A DNA stretch of 64,000 nt, from NCBI RefSeq assembly GCF_902499555.1, contig NZ_CABVMM010000009.1, forward strand, positions 1 to 64,000, given 5' to 3'. Numbering within the stretch: the first letter of the stretch is position 1; every line of letters starts with the position of its first letter. This document shows positions 43,480-51,545 of the stretch, in pieces. The translations under genes and the position numbers were made by a program. The notes beneath the pieces were generated by a model that was not told the DNA's origin, did not search any database, and saw only the letters and a list, made by a program, of their open reading frames with translations. This DNA comes from Mesonia oceanica. Lineage in GTDB: Bacteria > Bacteroidota > Bacteroidia > Flavobacteriales > Flavobacteriaceae.

Positions 43480-43749
43480 TTATTTTCTTAAACCTAATTC
43501 CTTAATGATTTCACGATATCTCATAATATCTTTTTTCTTTAAGTAGTCTAGTAAGCTTCTTCTTTTACCTACCAACGCTACAAGAGATCGCTCTGAGTTA
43601 AAGTCTTTTTTGTTGTTTTTTAAGTGGTCTGAAATATGAGCAATTCTTTTAGTGAATAACGCAATTTGACCTTCTGTTGAGCCGGTATCATTTTTACTTT
43701 TACCGTGCTTTTCGAACAATTGTTCTTTTTCTTCTTTTGTTAAATACAT
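43480..43749 (-). CDS. rpsO: Ribosomal protein S15
   Basis: 89 aa, standard length. Binds 16S rRNA in the platform of the small subunit. The conserved block TGSTEGQIALFTKRIAHISDHLKNNKKDFNSERSLVALVGKRRSLLDYLKKKD is plain, with the RNA-contacting H and D residues (ISDHLK). Expressed from a perfect -7 box at 43802-43809, giving a ~50-nt leader with a small hairpin that could be the target of S15 feedback. Confidence 0.98.
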   Translation of the reverse strand: MYLTKEEKEQLFEKHGKSKNDTGSTEGQIALFTKRIAHISDHLKNNKKDFNSERSLVALVGKRRSLLDYLKKKDIMRYREIIKELGLRK

Positions 43750-43779
43750 TCCAATATTATTTCAATGATTATTATGTAC

Positions 43780-43796
43780 CGATAGGTTTTCTATCG
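43780..43796 (-). promoter_or_regulatory. Hairpin in the rpsO leader, possible S15 autoregulatory site
   Basis: CGATAG (43780-43785) and CTATCG (43791-43796), loop of five, lying in the short rpsO 5' leader. S15 controls its own mRNA through different leader structures in several phyla; that this hairpin does so is inference. Confidence 0.4.
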
Positions 43797-43801
43797 AGCG
43801 G

Positions 43802-43809
43802 CAAAGATA
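43802..43809 (-). promoter_or_regulatory. -7 box of rpsO (TAtcTTTG)
   Basis: Perfect box on the minus strand, 52 nt before the rpsO ATG. Confidence 0.65.
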
Positions 43810-43896
43810 CATTTATTTTTTTATTTGTCTATTGAAATTTTCGATTTCCTTTTTGAGCCTTCCTTTTTTCTAAATGATTGTAGATCAATGAATCAA

Positions 43897-43904
43897 TAAT
43901 TTTG
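43897..43904 (+). promoter_or_regulatory. -7 box of the lipoprotein gene at 43936 (TAatTTTG)
   Basis: Perfect box with TTG at 43878-43880 (16-nt spacer). The predicted start near 43911 supports the GTG start at 43936. Confidence 0.6.
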
Positions 43905-43935
43905 TATATTAACTTCAGAACTAATATGAACTTCT

Positions 43936-44577
43936 GTGAGTTATACTCAATTTTTAAGGCTAAGCTTTGGTTTACTTTTTGTCTTTTCTTTTTCTTCTTC
44001 TTGTAGCCAAGGGAAAGATCCACGTTTGGTGGAAGATCATCAAACGTTCTTGATAGTAAAAGGTGATTCTATTAAAATCGATGAGCTGAAATTACTCTCC
44101 ATCAATAAAGATACCTTGCCCAGTGCACTTTCTGGTAATATAACCAAAAACGATATTAATGAAATTATAGGTGAATTCTTAAATGCAAAGATTTACAAAG
44201 AAATTATTAGTGCCGATTTATTTGTTGAAACTGAAAAAGACTTGAATGTGAAAAACATAGTGATTGAAGCTTCAGATGTGAAGCAGATAGGGGTTTTTTA
44301 TGTTGAAAAAAATCAAATTCATTATGATTTTTACTCTTTACAAAAAGCAGGGTTTTCTAAGAAAACATATCCTTATTTATCTAATGCTTATTGTGATATT
44401 CCATTTATGTTCTTTTTTGAACGTTACGATTTAAAAAAGCATAACCATGCGATGATTGGTTTTGCATTGAAAAAATCTGAATTACCGGATTATGATGAAT
44501 TAGATACTTATGAAATCGAGAAAGACTCCCTCTATTTGATAGCTAACAAATTTTTTGATGATTATATAAAAAAATAA
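43936..44577 (+). CDS. Hypothetical lipoprotein
   Basis: 213 aa, starting at GTG. No in-frame ATG precedes the signal peptide; the nearby ATG at 43926 is out of frame. The hydrophobic segment ends in a lipobox (FSSSC, ~Cys23), so it is probably membrane-anchored. The body (VEDHQTFLIVKGDSIKIDELKLLSINKDTLPSALSG ...) has no motif I recognise. It is transcribed from its own -7 box and ends at a terminator shared with accD. Function unknown. Confidence 0.75.
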   Translation: MSYTQFLRLSFGLLFVFSFSSSCSQGKDPRLVEDHQTFLIVKGDSIKIDELKLLSINKDTLPSALSGNITKNDINEIIGEFLNAKIYKEIISADLFVETEKDLNVKNIVIEASDVKQIGVFYVEKNQIHYDFYSLQKAGFSKKTYPYLSNAYCDIPFMFFFERYDLKKHNHAMIGFALKKSELPDYDELDTYEIEKDSLYLIANKFFDDYIKK

Positions 44578-44592
44578 ATATCATTATTGAAC

Positions 44593-44624
44593 AAAAAAAA
44601 GCTGCCAATTGGCAGCTTTTTTTT
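44593..44624. terminator. Bidirectional terminator between convergent genes
   Basis: Stem gctgcc / ggcagc with loop aatt (44601-44616), flanked by A8 and T8, so usable by the lipoprotein gene (plus) and accD (minus). Confidence 0.92.
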
Positions 44625-44637
44625 GCTCTAAACTTCT

Positions 44638-45495
44638 TTAAGCTCTAACCGGTTGATTTAAAATTAAATCTATATAAAGGTTGATCTTGTTTTTTAGTTC
44701 TTTACGTTGGGTTATAAAATCTAGAAAGCCATGTTCCAATAAAAATTCAGAACGTTGGAATCCTTCTGGTAAATCTTTTCCTGTGGTATCTCTTACTACT
44801 CGTGGTCCAGCAAAACCAATTAGGGCACCAGGCTCAGAAATATTAATGTCTCCTAACATGGCGAAAGAAGCAGTGGTACCTCCTGTAGTAGGATCTGTAC
44901 ATAAGGAAATATAGGGGAGTTTAGCGTCTGCTAATTGTGCTAATTTTACCGAGGTTTTTGCCATTTGCATTAATGAGTAAACAGCTTCTTGCATTCTTGC
45001 TCCTCCTGATTTTGAAATAATCATTAGAGGTGTTTTATTTTCGATGCAATAATCGGCAGCACGAGCAATTTTTTCTCCCACAACAGAGCCCATCGATCCA
45101 CCCACGAACCTGAAATCCATACAAACTACTGCTAAATCTTTGCCTTTAGATTTTCCGATACCTGTTCTAATCGCGTCTTTTAAACCGGTTTTTTCTTGCG
45201 CTTCTTTTAAACGATCAGGATACTTTTTGGTATCTTCAAATTTTAAAGGGTCTTTAGCAGTTAAGTTTTTATCTAATTCTTTGTACTTTTTATCATCAAA
45301 AAGAATTTCAAAATACTCTTCACTTCCTATTCGAACGTGATATCCATCCTCTGGACTTACATAGAAATTCTTTTCTAATTGTTCAGCATCGACAATTTTT
45401 CCGGTAGGTGATTTATACCACAAACCTTTAGGGACATCTTTTTTGTCTTCGGTTGCTGTTTGGATTCCTTTTTTTGTTCTTCTAAACCAAGCCAT
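44638..45495 (-). CDS. accD: Acetyl-CoA carboxylase carboxyltransferase beta subunit, without zinc-ribbon cysteines
   Basis: 285 aa. With AccA it transfers carboxyl from biotin to acetyl-CoA, making malonyl-CoA for fatty acid synthesis. The crotonase-fold core is typical: [64 protein letters not shown] and [14 protein letters not shown]. The N-terminal region aligns with the zinc ribbon of E. coli AccD, but the four cysteines are S29, G32, S47 and D50, so zinc cannot be bound in the usual way. It lies 32 nt after fbaA in the same direction. Confidence 0.95.
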   Translation of the reverse strand: MAWFRRTKKGIQTATEDKKDVPKGLWYKSPTGKIVDAEQLEKNFYVSPEDGYHVRIGSEEYFEILFDDKKYKELDKNLTAKDPLKFEDTKKYPDRLKEAQEKTGLKDAIRTGIGKSKGKDLAVVCMDFRFVGGSMGSVVGEKIARAADYCIENKTPLMIISKSGGARMQEAVYSLMQMAKTSVKLAQLADAKLPYISLCTDPTTGGTTASFAMLGDINISEPGALIGFAGPRVVRDTTGKDLPEGFQRSEFLLEHGFLDFITQRKELKNKINLYIDLILNQPVRA

Positions 45496-45527
45496 ATTGT
45501 TTGAGTTATAGGGTGGGGATTCCGGTT

Positions 45528-46595
45528 TTAAAGGGTGTTGACATTATTTAAATGTTCAAAAGCTAACTTTAATCTGTTTTTAAATGTAGCTTCACCTTCT
45601 CTTAACCATTTTCTTGGGTCGTAATATTTTTTGTTAGGAACATCTTCTCCTTCTGGGTTACCAATTTGCGTAGCAAGGTAATCTTCGTTCTTTTTCATGT
45701 AGTCACGAACCCCTTCTGCAAAAGCATACTGTAGATCGGTATCGATATTCATTTTAATTACTCCGTATCCAATAGCTTCTCTAATTTCTTCAACAGTTGA
45801 ACCACTTCCTCCATGGAAAACAAAATCGATATGGTTTTTTTCAACACCGTACTTTTCTGTAATATATTCCTGAGAATTTTTAAGGATTTTTGGAGTTAAT
45901 TTTACGTTTCCTGGTTTGTAAACTCCATGAACGTTACCAAAAGCAGCTGCGATAGTAAATTGATCACTTACTTTGCTTAATTCTTCATAAGCATAGGCTA
46001 CTTCTTCTGGCTGAGTATAAAGTTTAGAAGAATCTACATCGGTATTATCTACACCATCTTCTTCACCACCGGTGATTCCTAATTCAATTTCAAGCGTCAT
46101 TCCCATTTTGCTCATGCGCTCTAAATATTTTTTACAGATTTCGATGTTTTCTTCAAGCGATTCTTCACTTAAATCAATCATATGAGAACTGTATAAAGGT
46201 TTACCGTGCTCTTCATAAAACTTTTCACCAGCATCTAATAAACCATCTATCCAAGGTAATAATTTTTTAGCGCAGTGGTCGGTATGTAGAATTACCGTTG
46301 CTCCGTAAGCTTCTGCTAAACCATGAACGTGTTTAGCTCCTGCTACACCACCTAAAATAGCTGCTTGCTGGTTTTCGTTAGAAAGACCTTTCCCGGCATT
46401 AAAAGAGGCTCCGCCATTTGAAAATTGAAGGATTACAGGTGAGTTTAAATCGGCAGCAGTTTCCATTACCGCATTGATAGTGTTAGAACCTACTACGTTT
46501 ACCGCTGGAAGCGCGTAACCATTCTCTTTGGCATGTTTGAAAATTTCTTGAACTTCTTTTCCGGTAGCAACACCAGGTTTGATATTATGACTCAT
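45528..46595 (-). CDS. fbaA: Class II fructose-bisphosphate aldolase
   Basis: 355 aa zinc-dependent aldolase of glycolysis/gluconeogenesis, long (type A) form. Zinc ligands and catalytic Asp lie in [19 protein letters not shown] and [27 protein letters not shown] and [17 protein letters not shown] bind substrate. Family length is 345-360. A perfect -7 box (46624-46631) precedes it by 28 nt. accD follows after 32 nt. Confidence 0.97.
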   Translation of the reverse strand: MSHNIKPGVATGKEVQEIFKHAKENGYALPAVNVVGSNTINAVMETAADLNSPVILQFSNGGASFNAGKGLSNENQQAAILGGVAGAKHVHGLAEAYGATVILHTDHCAKKLLPWIDGLLDAGEKFYEEHGKPLYSSHMIDLSEESLEENIEICKKYLERMSKMGMTLEIELGITGGEEDGVDNTDVDSSKLYTQPEEVAYAYEELSKVSDQFTIAAAFGNVHGVYKPGNVKLTPKILKNSQEYITEKYGVEKNHIDFVFHGGSGSTVEEIREAIGYGVIKMNIDTDLQYAFAEGVRDYMKKNEDYLATQIGNPEGEDVPNKKYYDPRKWLREGEATFKNRLKLAFEHLNNVNTL

Positions 46596-46623
46596 GGATT
46601 AGTTTTTTTAATTAAACGATTTA

Positions 46624-46631
46624 CAAAATTA
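46624..46631 (-). promoter_or_regulatory. -7 box of the fbaA-accD unit (TAatTTTG)
   Basis: Perfect box on the minus strand, 28 nt before the fbaA ATG. Confidence 0.6.
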
Positions 46632-46646
46632 ATAAAATAAAATGGG

Positions 46647-49220
46647 TTAGAAAGGATAATTAATTCCAACATTGTAAACGGCATTGGCAAAATTATACTG
46701 CTTAAACCATTCTTGCTTGTTATAAGCAGGGTTGTATGTTTTAAAACCTACATCAAAACGAATCACAAAAAAGCTAAGGTCGTAACGTAAACCCAATCCT
46801 GAGCTTACGGCCAGTTCTTTGAAATCTTTGAAGGAAGAAAATTTAGATCGTTCATCTTCTACATTGTCCAGTACATTCCAAATATTACCAGCATCTATAA
46901 AAATAGCACTATTTAAAGAACCAAATAGATTGAAACGATATTCTGCATTGAGGGTAACTTTCATATTGGCTTCGTTAAATTCGTTTAAGCTACCAGAACT
47001 TCCGGGGCCTAAATCGTAAGCTTGCCAACCACGGTTATCGTTAGCGCCACCAGCAAAAAAACTTCTTGCAAAAGGGATGCTGTTGGAGTTTCCATAAGGA
47101 ATGGCAATTCCTCCTAAAGCGCGAATAGCTAAAATATTCTTTTGACCAAAATCCCAATGTTTGATAAAGTCGGTTTCAAGCTTTCCATACTGTGAAAATT
47201 CGACCCCAAATACCTCATAATTGTCATTGTTGTTTTTGTCTAAATTTAATAAGGGGGCAACTAATGAAAGCGTATTTCCTGCCGCTTCTATTTTGAACCG
47301 AAACTGTGTAAACTCTTCATCATAAATATTTTCCCTTGTGTTTTTAATATAGTTGAAGTTGGAAGCGAGAATTAAATTGTCTTGAGTTAATCTATCGCGA
47401 CGTTCAATAATGTTTCTCGTAATTTGGTTTTCCTGACGGGTTAAATTATAAGTATTATTGTTAAAATCATTAATAAAACCTCTTGTTCCTTCAGGGACGA
47501 TTAAATCGGGTGCATTGTCGTCTGAAATATTATTATCTTCTTCAAAATAAGAAGCATCTACTTGGTCTGAATTAGTTTGTGCAATATCATTTAATCGGTT
47601 GTAGGAATTTCGGTATACGTTAAAGTAATTTCCCGTGTTTAAATTCCTTACATATTGAAGATCTAGCAAATCTAATTTATGAGTTAATTCATTGTTGGGA
47701 TACCAGCGGTAATTTAATTTCCCGGTGACGTTCTGTTTGTCCAATCCAATGTTTTCTTGTGAACTTACCCCAACGCTAAAAGTGGTAAAAGGCGACATAG
47801 ATTTCGGGATAATCCTATCGGTATTAATGGGGAAGGCGATTTTTGGAAAAGAAAGACTAACGTCTGCGCCAATTTCAGAAATATTAAAGAATCGGTCCTC
47901 GCTATCGGAAGCATCTTTAGAAGAGCCTATACTTCCACGACCTCCAATTTCAAAAGTTTCGGCACCCCCAAATACATTCCTAATCAACAGCGAACCTCCA
48001 AAACCAATCCCGAAATCTTGAATATTACTTCGAGAAACATCAGAATTAAAATCGACCCCAAATTTTGGTTTTGGGGTTAAAAAAATATTAGTGATTAATT
48101 TAGTTCCTGTAGAATCTCTTGGATCCGGCATATATTGAATATCGGGATATTTAAAAATTCCCAATTCATTCATTCTTCTATAAGTAAGCGACCTTGCCCG
48201 GTCACTATATACTTCTCCTTTTTTTATAAAAACAGCATCTGCTATTGCTTTTGGTTTGTATTCTAAATCTTCAAAGCTGTAAAGCGTATACCCTTCATAG
48301 CTGGCAGAGTCGGTAATCGGTTTATCTTGATTAGAATATGTGTAATCTGTAAAAATATTCACATCACTAATAAAATGCTTTCGATAGGGAACCGTGTAAG
48401 CAGTGTCTTCTTTTTGAATGTTGCGATCGGCAATTACCAAATCTATATTGGCTTTATGATTGGTATTGATTGTATCAGCTTCAAAGGTGATATATTCTTG
48501 CTCAAAATGATAAAATCCATTATTTCTGAATAACGCAACTATCCGTTGTCTTTCAGCATCAAAATTTTCAGTTTCAAATTGCTGCCCGTTTTTAATTAAG
48601 GCTTCCTTTTTATACATTTGATAGACTGAATCTGCTTGTGGGGAAGCGATCCTTTCTGAAATGGAATCGAGTATATAAGCTTGATGAGGTTTTATAAAAT
48701 AATCTACTTTCGCCCGCTTATTTTTTTCTTTTTCAATTTTAAAATCGGTTTCTGCATTAAACCAACCGTGGTTCCAGTACCAAGCCTTTAAACGGTTTGA
48801 TGAGCGTTCTGTTTTTTGTTTACTTACAATAACGGGAGCTTCTCCTGTTTCTTCTAAAAACTCATTAAATTCAACATAAGATTGTCCTAATTTTTCTACT
48901 TGCTTTTTAGATAAAAACTTAATTAGGCGTTCTTCACGTTTAGGCTTTTTATGAAGCCAATTGTAAAAAGTAGTGTCGGGATTAGGATTTGCTATATTGT
49001 AAATATGGAGTTTTAACGGAATTCCTAATAAAGGTAATTTTACATTAGGTTCTTGGTAGAGTTGATTGTAAATAGTTCTATTTTTAATGCGCTCTCCATT
49101 TTCTAAAATGTTGTTTTTAACCAATAAGTGCTGGCCTTCTTTAACCTTTTTTGTTGCATTACAGGAAATAATGAGCAATACCAACAGAATTAATGATATT
49201 TTTGCGGGGAAGGATTTCAA
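46647..49220 (-). CDS. BamA/TamA-family outer-membrane protein with lipoprotein signal
   Basis: 857 aa. Signal segment LKSFPAKISLILLVLLIISC ends in a lipobox, so the N-terminus is probably lipidated. Two or more POTRA-like regions follow, then a C-terminal 16-strand barrel with the Omp85 loop motif (FARSFFAGGANDNRGWQAYDLGPGS) and final strands ending NAVYNVGINYPF. It probably inserts or exports outer-membrane proteins (TamA-like). No ATG is available: a TTG at 49241 lies inside a perfect -7 box (49239-49246), so the TTG at 49220 is the better start. Confidence 0.85.
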   Translation of the reverse strand: MKSFPAKISLILLVLLIISCNATKKVKEGQHLLVKNNILENGERIKNRTIYNQLYQEPNVKLPLLGIPLKLHIYNIANPNPDTTFYNWLHKKPKREERLIKFLSKKQVEKLGQSYVEFNEFLEETGEAPVIVSKQKTERSSNRLKAWYWNHGWFNAETDFKIEKEKNKRAKVDYFIKPHQAYILDSISERIASPQADSVYQMYKKEALIKNGQQFETENFDAERQRIVALFRNNGFYHFEQEYITFEADTINTNHKANIDLVIADRNIQKEDTAYTVPYRKHFISDVNIFTDYTYSNQDKPITDSASYEGYTLYSFEDLEYKPKAIADAVFIKKGEVYSDRARSLTYRRMNELGIFKYPDIQYMPDPRDSTGTKLITNIFLTPKPKFGVDFNSDVSRSNIQDFGIGFGGSLLIRNVFGGAETFEIGGRGSIGSSKDASDSEDRFFNISEIGADVSLSFPKIAFPINTDRIIPKSMSPFTTFSVGVSSQENIGLDKQNVTGKLNYRWYPNNELTHKLDLLDLQYVRNLNTGNYFNVYRNSYNRLNDIAQTNSDQVDASYFEEDNNISDDNAPDLIVPEGTRGFINDFNNNTYNLTRQENQITRNIIERRDRLTQDNLILASNFNYIKNTRENIYDEEFTQFRFKIEAAGNTLSLVAPLLNLDKNNNDNYEVFGVEFSQYGKLETDFIKHWDFGQKNILAIRALGGIAIPYGNSNSIPFARSFFAGGANDNRGWQAYDLGPGSSGSLNEFNEANMKVTLNAEYRFNLFGSLNSAIFIDAGNIWNVLDNVEDERSKFSSFKDFKELAVSSGLGLRYDLSFFVIRFDVGFKTYNPAYNKQEWFKQYNFANAVYNVGINYPF

Positions 49221-49238
49221 ACAAAAAAAATTAAGTTT

Positions 49239-49246
49239 CAAAAATA
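49239..49246 (-). promoter_or_regulatory. -7 box of the BamA/TamA-like gene (TAttTTTG)
   Basis: Perfect box on the minus strand ending 18 nt before the TTG at 49220; it overlaps and argues against the longer TTG start. Confidence 0.6.
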
Positions 49247-49255
49247 CGTCATTTT

Positions 49256-49978
49256 ATGCTTAGCAAAAGCCAAATAAAGTTAATAAACAGTCTATCTCAA
49301 AAAAAATATCGACAAAAAAACGGATTGTTTATTGCTGAAGGTATAAAAGTGATCAAAGAGCTCTTAAATTCTAACTTCGAATTGGAGCGTTTATTTTCTC
49401 AAGCTGATATATTTTTTACAGAAAAAGATAAAATGCAGTTGTTGGAAGACAATGAACTTAATAAAATTACCAAGCTAAGTACTTCTCAAACAGCTTTGGC
49501 ATTGTTTAAAATTCCACAGAAGAAAATTGAAATAAATGAAAATTTTATAGTTGCCTTGGATGGTGTTCGGGATCCCGGGAATTTGGGTACGATTATCAGG
49601 CTCTGTGATTGGTTTGGGGTGAAGCAATTGCTTTGCTCTCAAGATACAGTAGATTGTTACAACCCAAAAGTGATACAGGCTACGATGGGTAGTATAGCTA
49701 GGGTAGAAGTGATTTATACTAATTTGAAGGAAGAACTTCCTAGCTTGAAGCTTCCTTTGTTTGGGACTTTTATGAGCGGCGAAAACGTATATGAATCTTC
49801 GCTTCCTTCTGAAGGGATTTTAGTGTTAGGAAACGAAGCCAACGGAATTACTGATGATATCGAACAAATGATCACCAATAAGCTAAGTATACCTCAATTT
49901 GGCAATGTGAAAAATACTGAAAGTTTGAATGTTGCTACGGCTACGGCTATCTTTTTAAGTGAATTTAAACGCCGGTGA
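49256..49978 (+). CDS. TrmH/SpoU family RNA 2'-O-methyltransferase
   Basis: 240 aa. An N-terminal substrate-binding domain (SQKKYRQKNGLFIAEGIKVIKELL) precedes the knotted SPOUT domain. Motif 1 FIVALDGVRDPGNLGTIIRLCDWFG, motif 2 GILVLGNEANGIT and motif 3 IPQFGNVKNTESLNVATATAIF bind SAM at the trefoil knot. It methylates a ribose in rRNA or tRNA; the site cannot be told. It is divergent from the BamA-like gene (36 bp between starts) and convergent with porT (3-bp gap). Confidence 0.92.
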   Translation: MLSKSQIKLINSLSQKKYRQKNGLFIAEGIKVIKELLNSNFELERLFSQADIFFTEKDKMQLLEDNELNKITKLSTSQTALALFKIPQKKIEINENFIVALDGVRDPGNLGTIIRLCDWFGVKQLLCSQDTVDCYNPKVIQATMGSIARVEVIYTNLKEELPSLKLPLFGTFMSGENVYESSLPSEGILVLGNEANGITDDIEQMITNKLSIPQFGNVKNTESLNVATATAIFLSEFKRR

Positions 49979-49981
49979 TTT

Positions 49982-50677
49982 TTACTGAAAAGTGAAATTG
50001 ATAAAAACTCCACGAGAAGACATCTGGTCTATATTTCCCGTATAGGGACTGTTAGGGTCTATGTCTCTTTTTAATTCATCATTAATAGCGAAAACTCCAC
50101 GAATAGAAGGAGTGAATTTAAAGAAGAACATATATAAATCTACTCCAAAACCAATTTCGTAATAGTATGTTTTACTGTTCATCCTGAATTCTCCGGCACT
50201 GTTGTCATCCGGATTTTTTTCATTACTGGAAAGGTTGATAGAAGTAGAAACTCCACCCACTACAAAAGGTTTGAAATTATTCAACCTCTTAGTAGAAAAT
50301 TTCATTAGAAGCGGAATGTGTACATAAGTAGATTTAACTTCCCTTAAATTGTCCTCTGGTATTTCGGGAAAGGTAATTTCACGGTTCACGAATAAAACAC
50401 CGGGTTCTAGACGTAAATCCATGTAATCGTTAATGCGAAGGTTCCCAATAAGGCCAACGTTAAAGCCTACATTTTTTTTCACTATTAAGTCTTCGGTAGG
50501 ATGTTCTTTGTAATTAAACTTAAAATCGTAATTATTAAAGCCTAAAAAATAACCCCAAGACCATCTTTTCTGATCGAAATTCTCGAGGTTCTTAATCTTT
50601 TCTTTCGTGAAAAGTTGGGCCTTCGTACTTTGAAAACTTAGTGTGAGTATGGTTAAAACAACAATTAATCTCTTCAT
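49982..50677 (-). CDS. porT: PorT family outer-membrane beta-barrel protein of T9SS
   Basis: 231 aa. Signal peptide MKRLIVVLTILTLSFQSTKAQ, then an eight-stranded barrel (WSWGYFLGFNNYDFKFNY; FNVGLIGNLRINDYMDLRLEPGVLF; YYYEIGFGVDLYMFFFKFTPSIRGVFAINDEL). PorT is needed for type IX secretion. The start is the ATG at 50677; a longer frame runs into menG/ubiE, whose stop is 4 nt upstream, so the two genes are adjacent without overlap. The same menG-porT order is common in flavobacteria. Confidence 0.92.
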   Translation of the reverse strand: MKRLIVVLTILTLSFQSTKAQLFTKEKIKNLENFDQKRWSWGYFLGFNNYDFKFNYKEHPTEDLIVKKNVGFNVGLIGNLRINDYMDLRLEPGVLFVNREITFPEIPEDNLREVKSTYVHIPLLMKFSTKRLNNFKPFVVGGVSTSINLSSNEKNPDDNSAGEFRMNSKTYYYEIGFGVDLYMFFFKFTPSIRGVFAINDELKRDIDPNSPYTGNIDQMSSRGVFINFTFQ

Positions 50678-50681
50678 ACAA

Positions 50682-51410
50682 TTACTTTGAAGCCGTATAT
50701 ATGGTTGCAACACCAAAAGTTTGGGGCTTATCTTTTACATTTATAAACCCGATATTCTTTAAAATATTGTTGAACTTTTCTCCATAAGGGAAAACTGCCG
50801 CACTATCACTTAAATATTTGTAGGCGACTTTATCCTTAGAGAAAATTTTTCCAATGGTAGGTAAAATATATTTACAATGTATGTTATATCCCTGTTTAAA
50901 AGGAAACTTGGTAGGTACTGAAGTCTCCAAAACCACAAAAATACCTCCTGGTTTGAGTACACGATAAATTTCTTTTAAACCATTTTCAAGGGTTTCAAAA
51001 TTTCTTACTCCAAAGGCAACGGTAATAGCGTCAAAGCTATCTTCTTCAAAAGGAAGCGCTTCAGAATCTCCTTGTATGAGTTCCAATTTATTAGCTAAAG
51101 AAGAATTGGCTATTTTCTTTCGCCCTACTTTTAGCATCCCTTCTGAAAGGTCTAAGCCTACTACTTTCGGTATTCCTTCCTGAGCCATGCTAATGGCTAA
51201 GTCACCGGTTCCTGTGGCTATGTCCAGTGCATTTTTAGGTTGGGTTTCGGTGACCAACTGGATCACTTTTTTTCTCCAAGAAGTATCTATCCCAAAAGAA
51301 ATTACGCGGTTAAGGCCATCGTAATTTTCTGAAATGGTATCAAACATTTGTTCTACCTGCTTTTTCTTGGTAAGCTTAGAATCTTTGTAAGGGGTTACCT
51401 TTTTAGACAT
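50682..51410 (-). CDS. ubiE: Demethylmenaquinone C-methyltransferase
   Basis: 242 aa class I SAM methyltransferase that completes menaquinone synthesis. Motifs: VEQMFDTISENYDGLNRVISFGIDTSWRKK, ALDIATGTGDLAISMA (SAM site), GLDLSEGMLKVGRKK, ITVAFGVRNFETLENGLKEIYRVLKPGG. The start is the ATG at 51410 (MSKKVTPYKDS), because the longer frame begins at 51428 inside a perfect -7 box (51426-51433). Also called menG; flavobacteria respire with menaquinone. Confidence 0.95.
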   Translation of the reverse strand: MSKKVTPYKDSKLTKKKQVEQMFDTISENYDGLNRVISFGIDTSWRKKVIQLVTETQPKNALDIATGTGDLAISMAQEGIPKVVGLDLSEGMLKVGRKKIANSSLANKLELIQGDSEALPFEEDSFDAITVAFGVRNFETLENGLKEIYRVLKPGGIFVVLETSVPTKFPFKQGYNIHCKYILPTIGKIFSKDKVAYKYLSDSAAVFPYGEKFNNILKNIGFINVKDKPQTFGVATIYTASK

Positions 51411-51425
51411 AGCAAAAAATTTTGG

Positions 51426-51433
51426 CAAAGATA
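51426..51433 (-). promoter_or_regulatory. -7 box of ubiE-porT (TAtcTTTG)
   Basis: Perfect box on the minus strand ending 15 nt before the ubiE ATG; it fixes that start. Confidence 0.65.
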
Positions 51434-51510
51434 ATATTTATGAACCACAAATAGCTTCAAGCTTTAAAAAATTGCCAGATAAGGCGTTAAAGGATATCTG
51501 TAAAATAAAC

Positions 51511-51518
51511 TATCTTTG
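51511..51518 (+). promoter_or_regulatory. -7 box of trkA-trkH (TAtcTTTG)
   Basis: Perfect box ending 27 nt before the trkA ATG at 51546. It overlaps the TTG at 51516, which can thus be excluded as a start. Confidence 0.65.
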
Positions 51519-51545
51519 TTACTTTGTGAAAAATTTCATCTTTAT

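Noticed and set aside
43829..44023. Minus-strand ORF of 64 codons opposite the lipoprotein gene start.
   Set aside because: Low-complexity Lys-rich translation lying antisense to a gene with signal peptide and promoter.
51516..51545. TTG start for trkA adding ten residues.
   Set aside because: The codon overlaps the -7 box and the Rossmann strand begins at the ATG at 51546.
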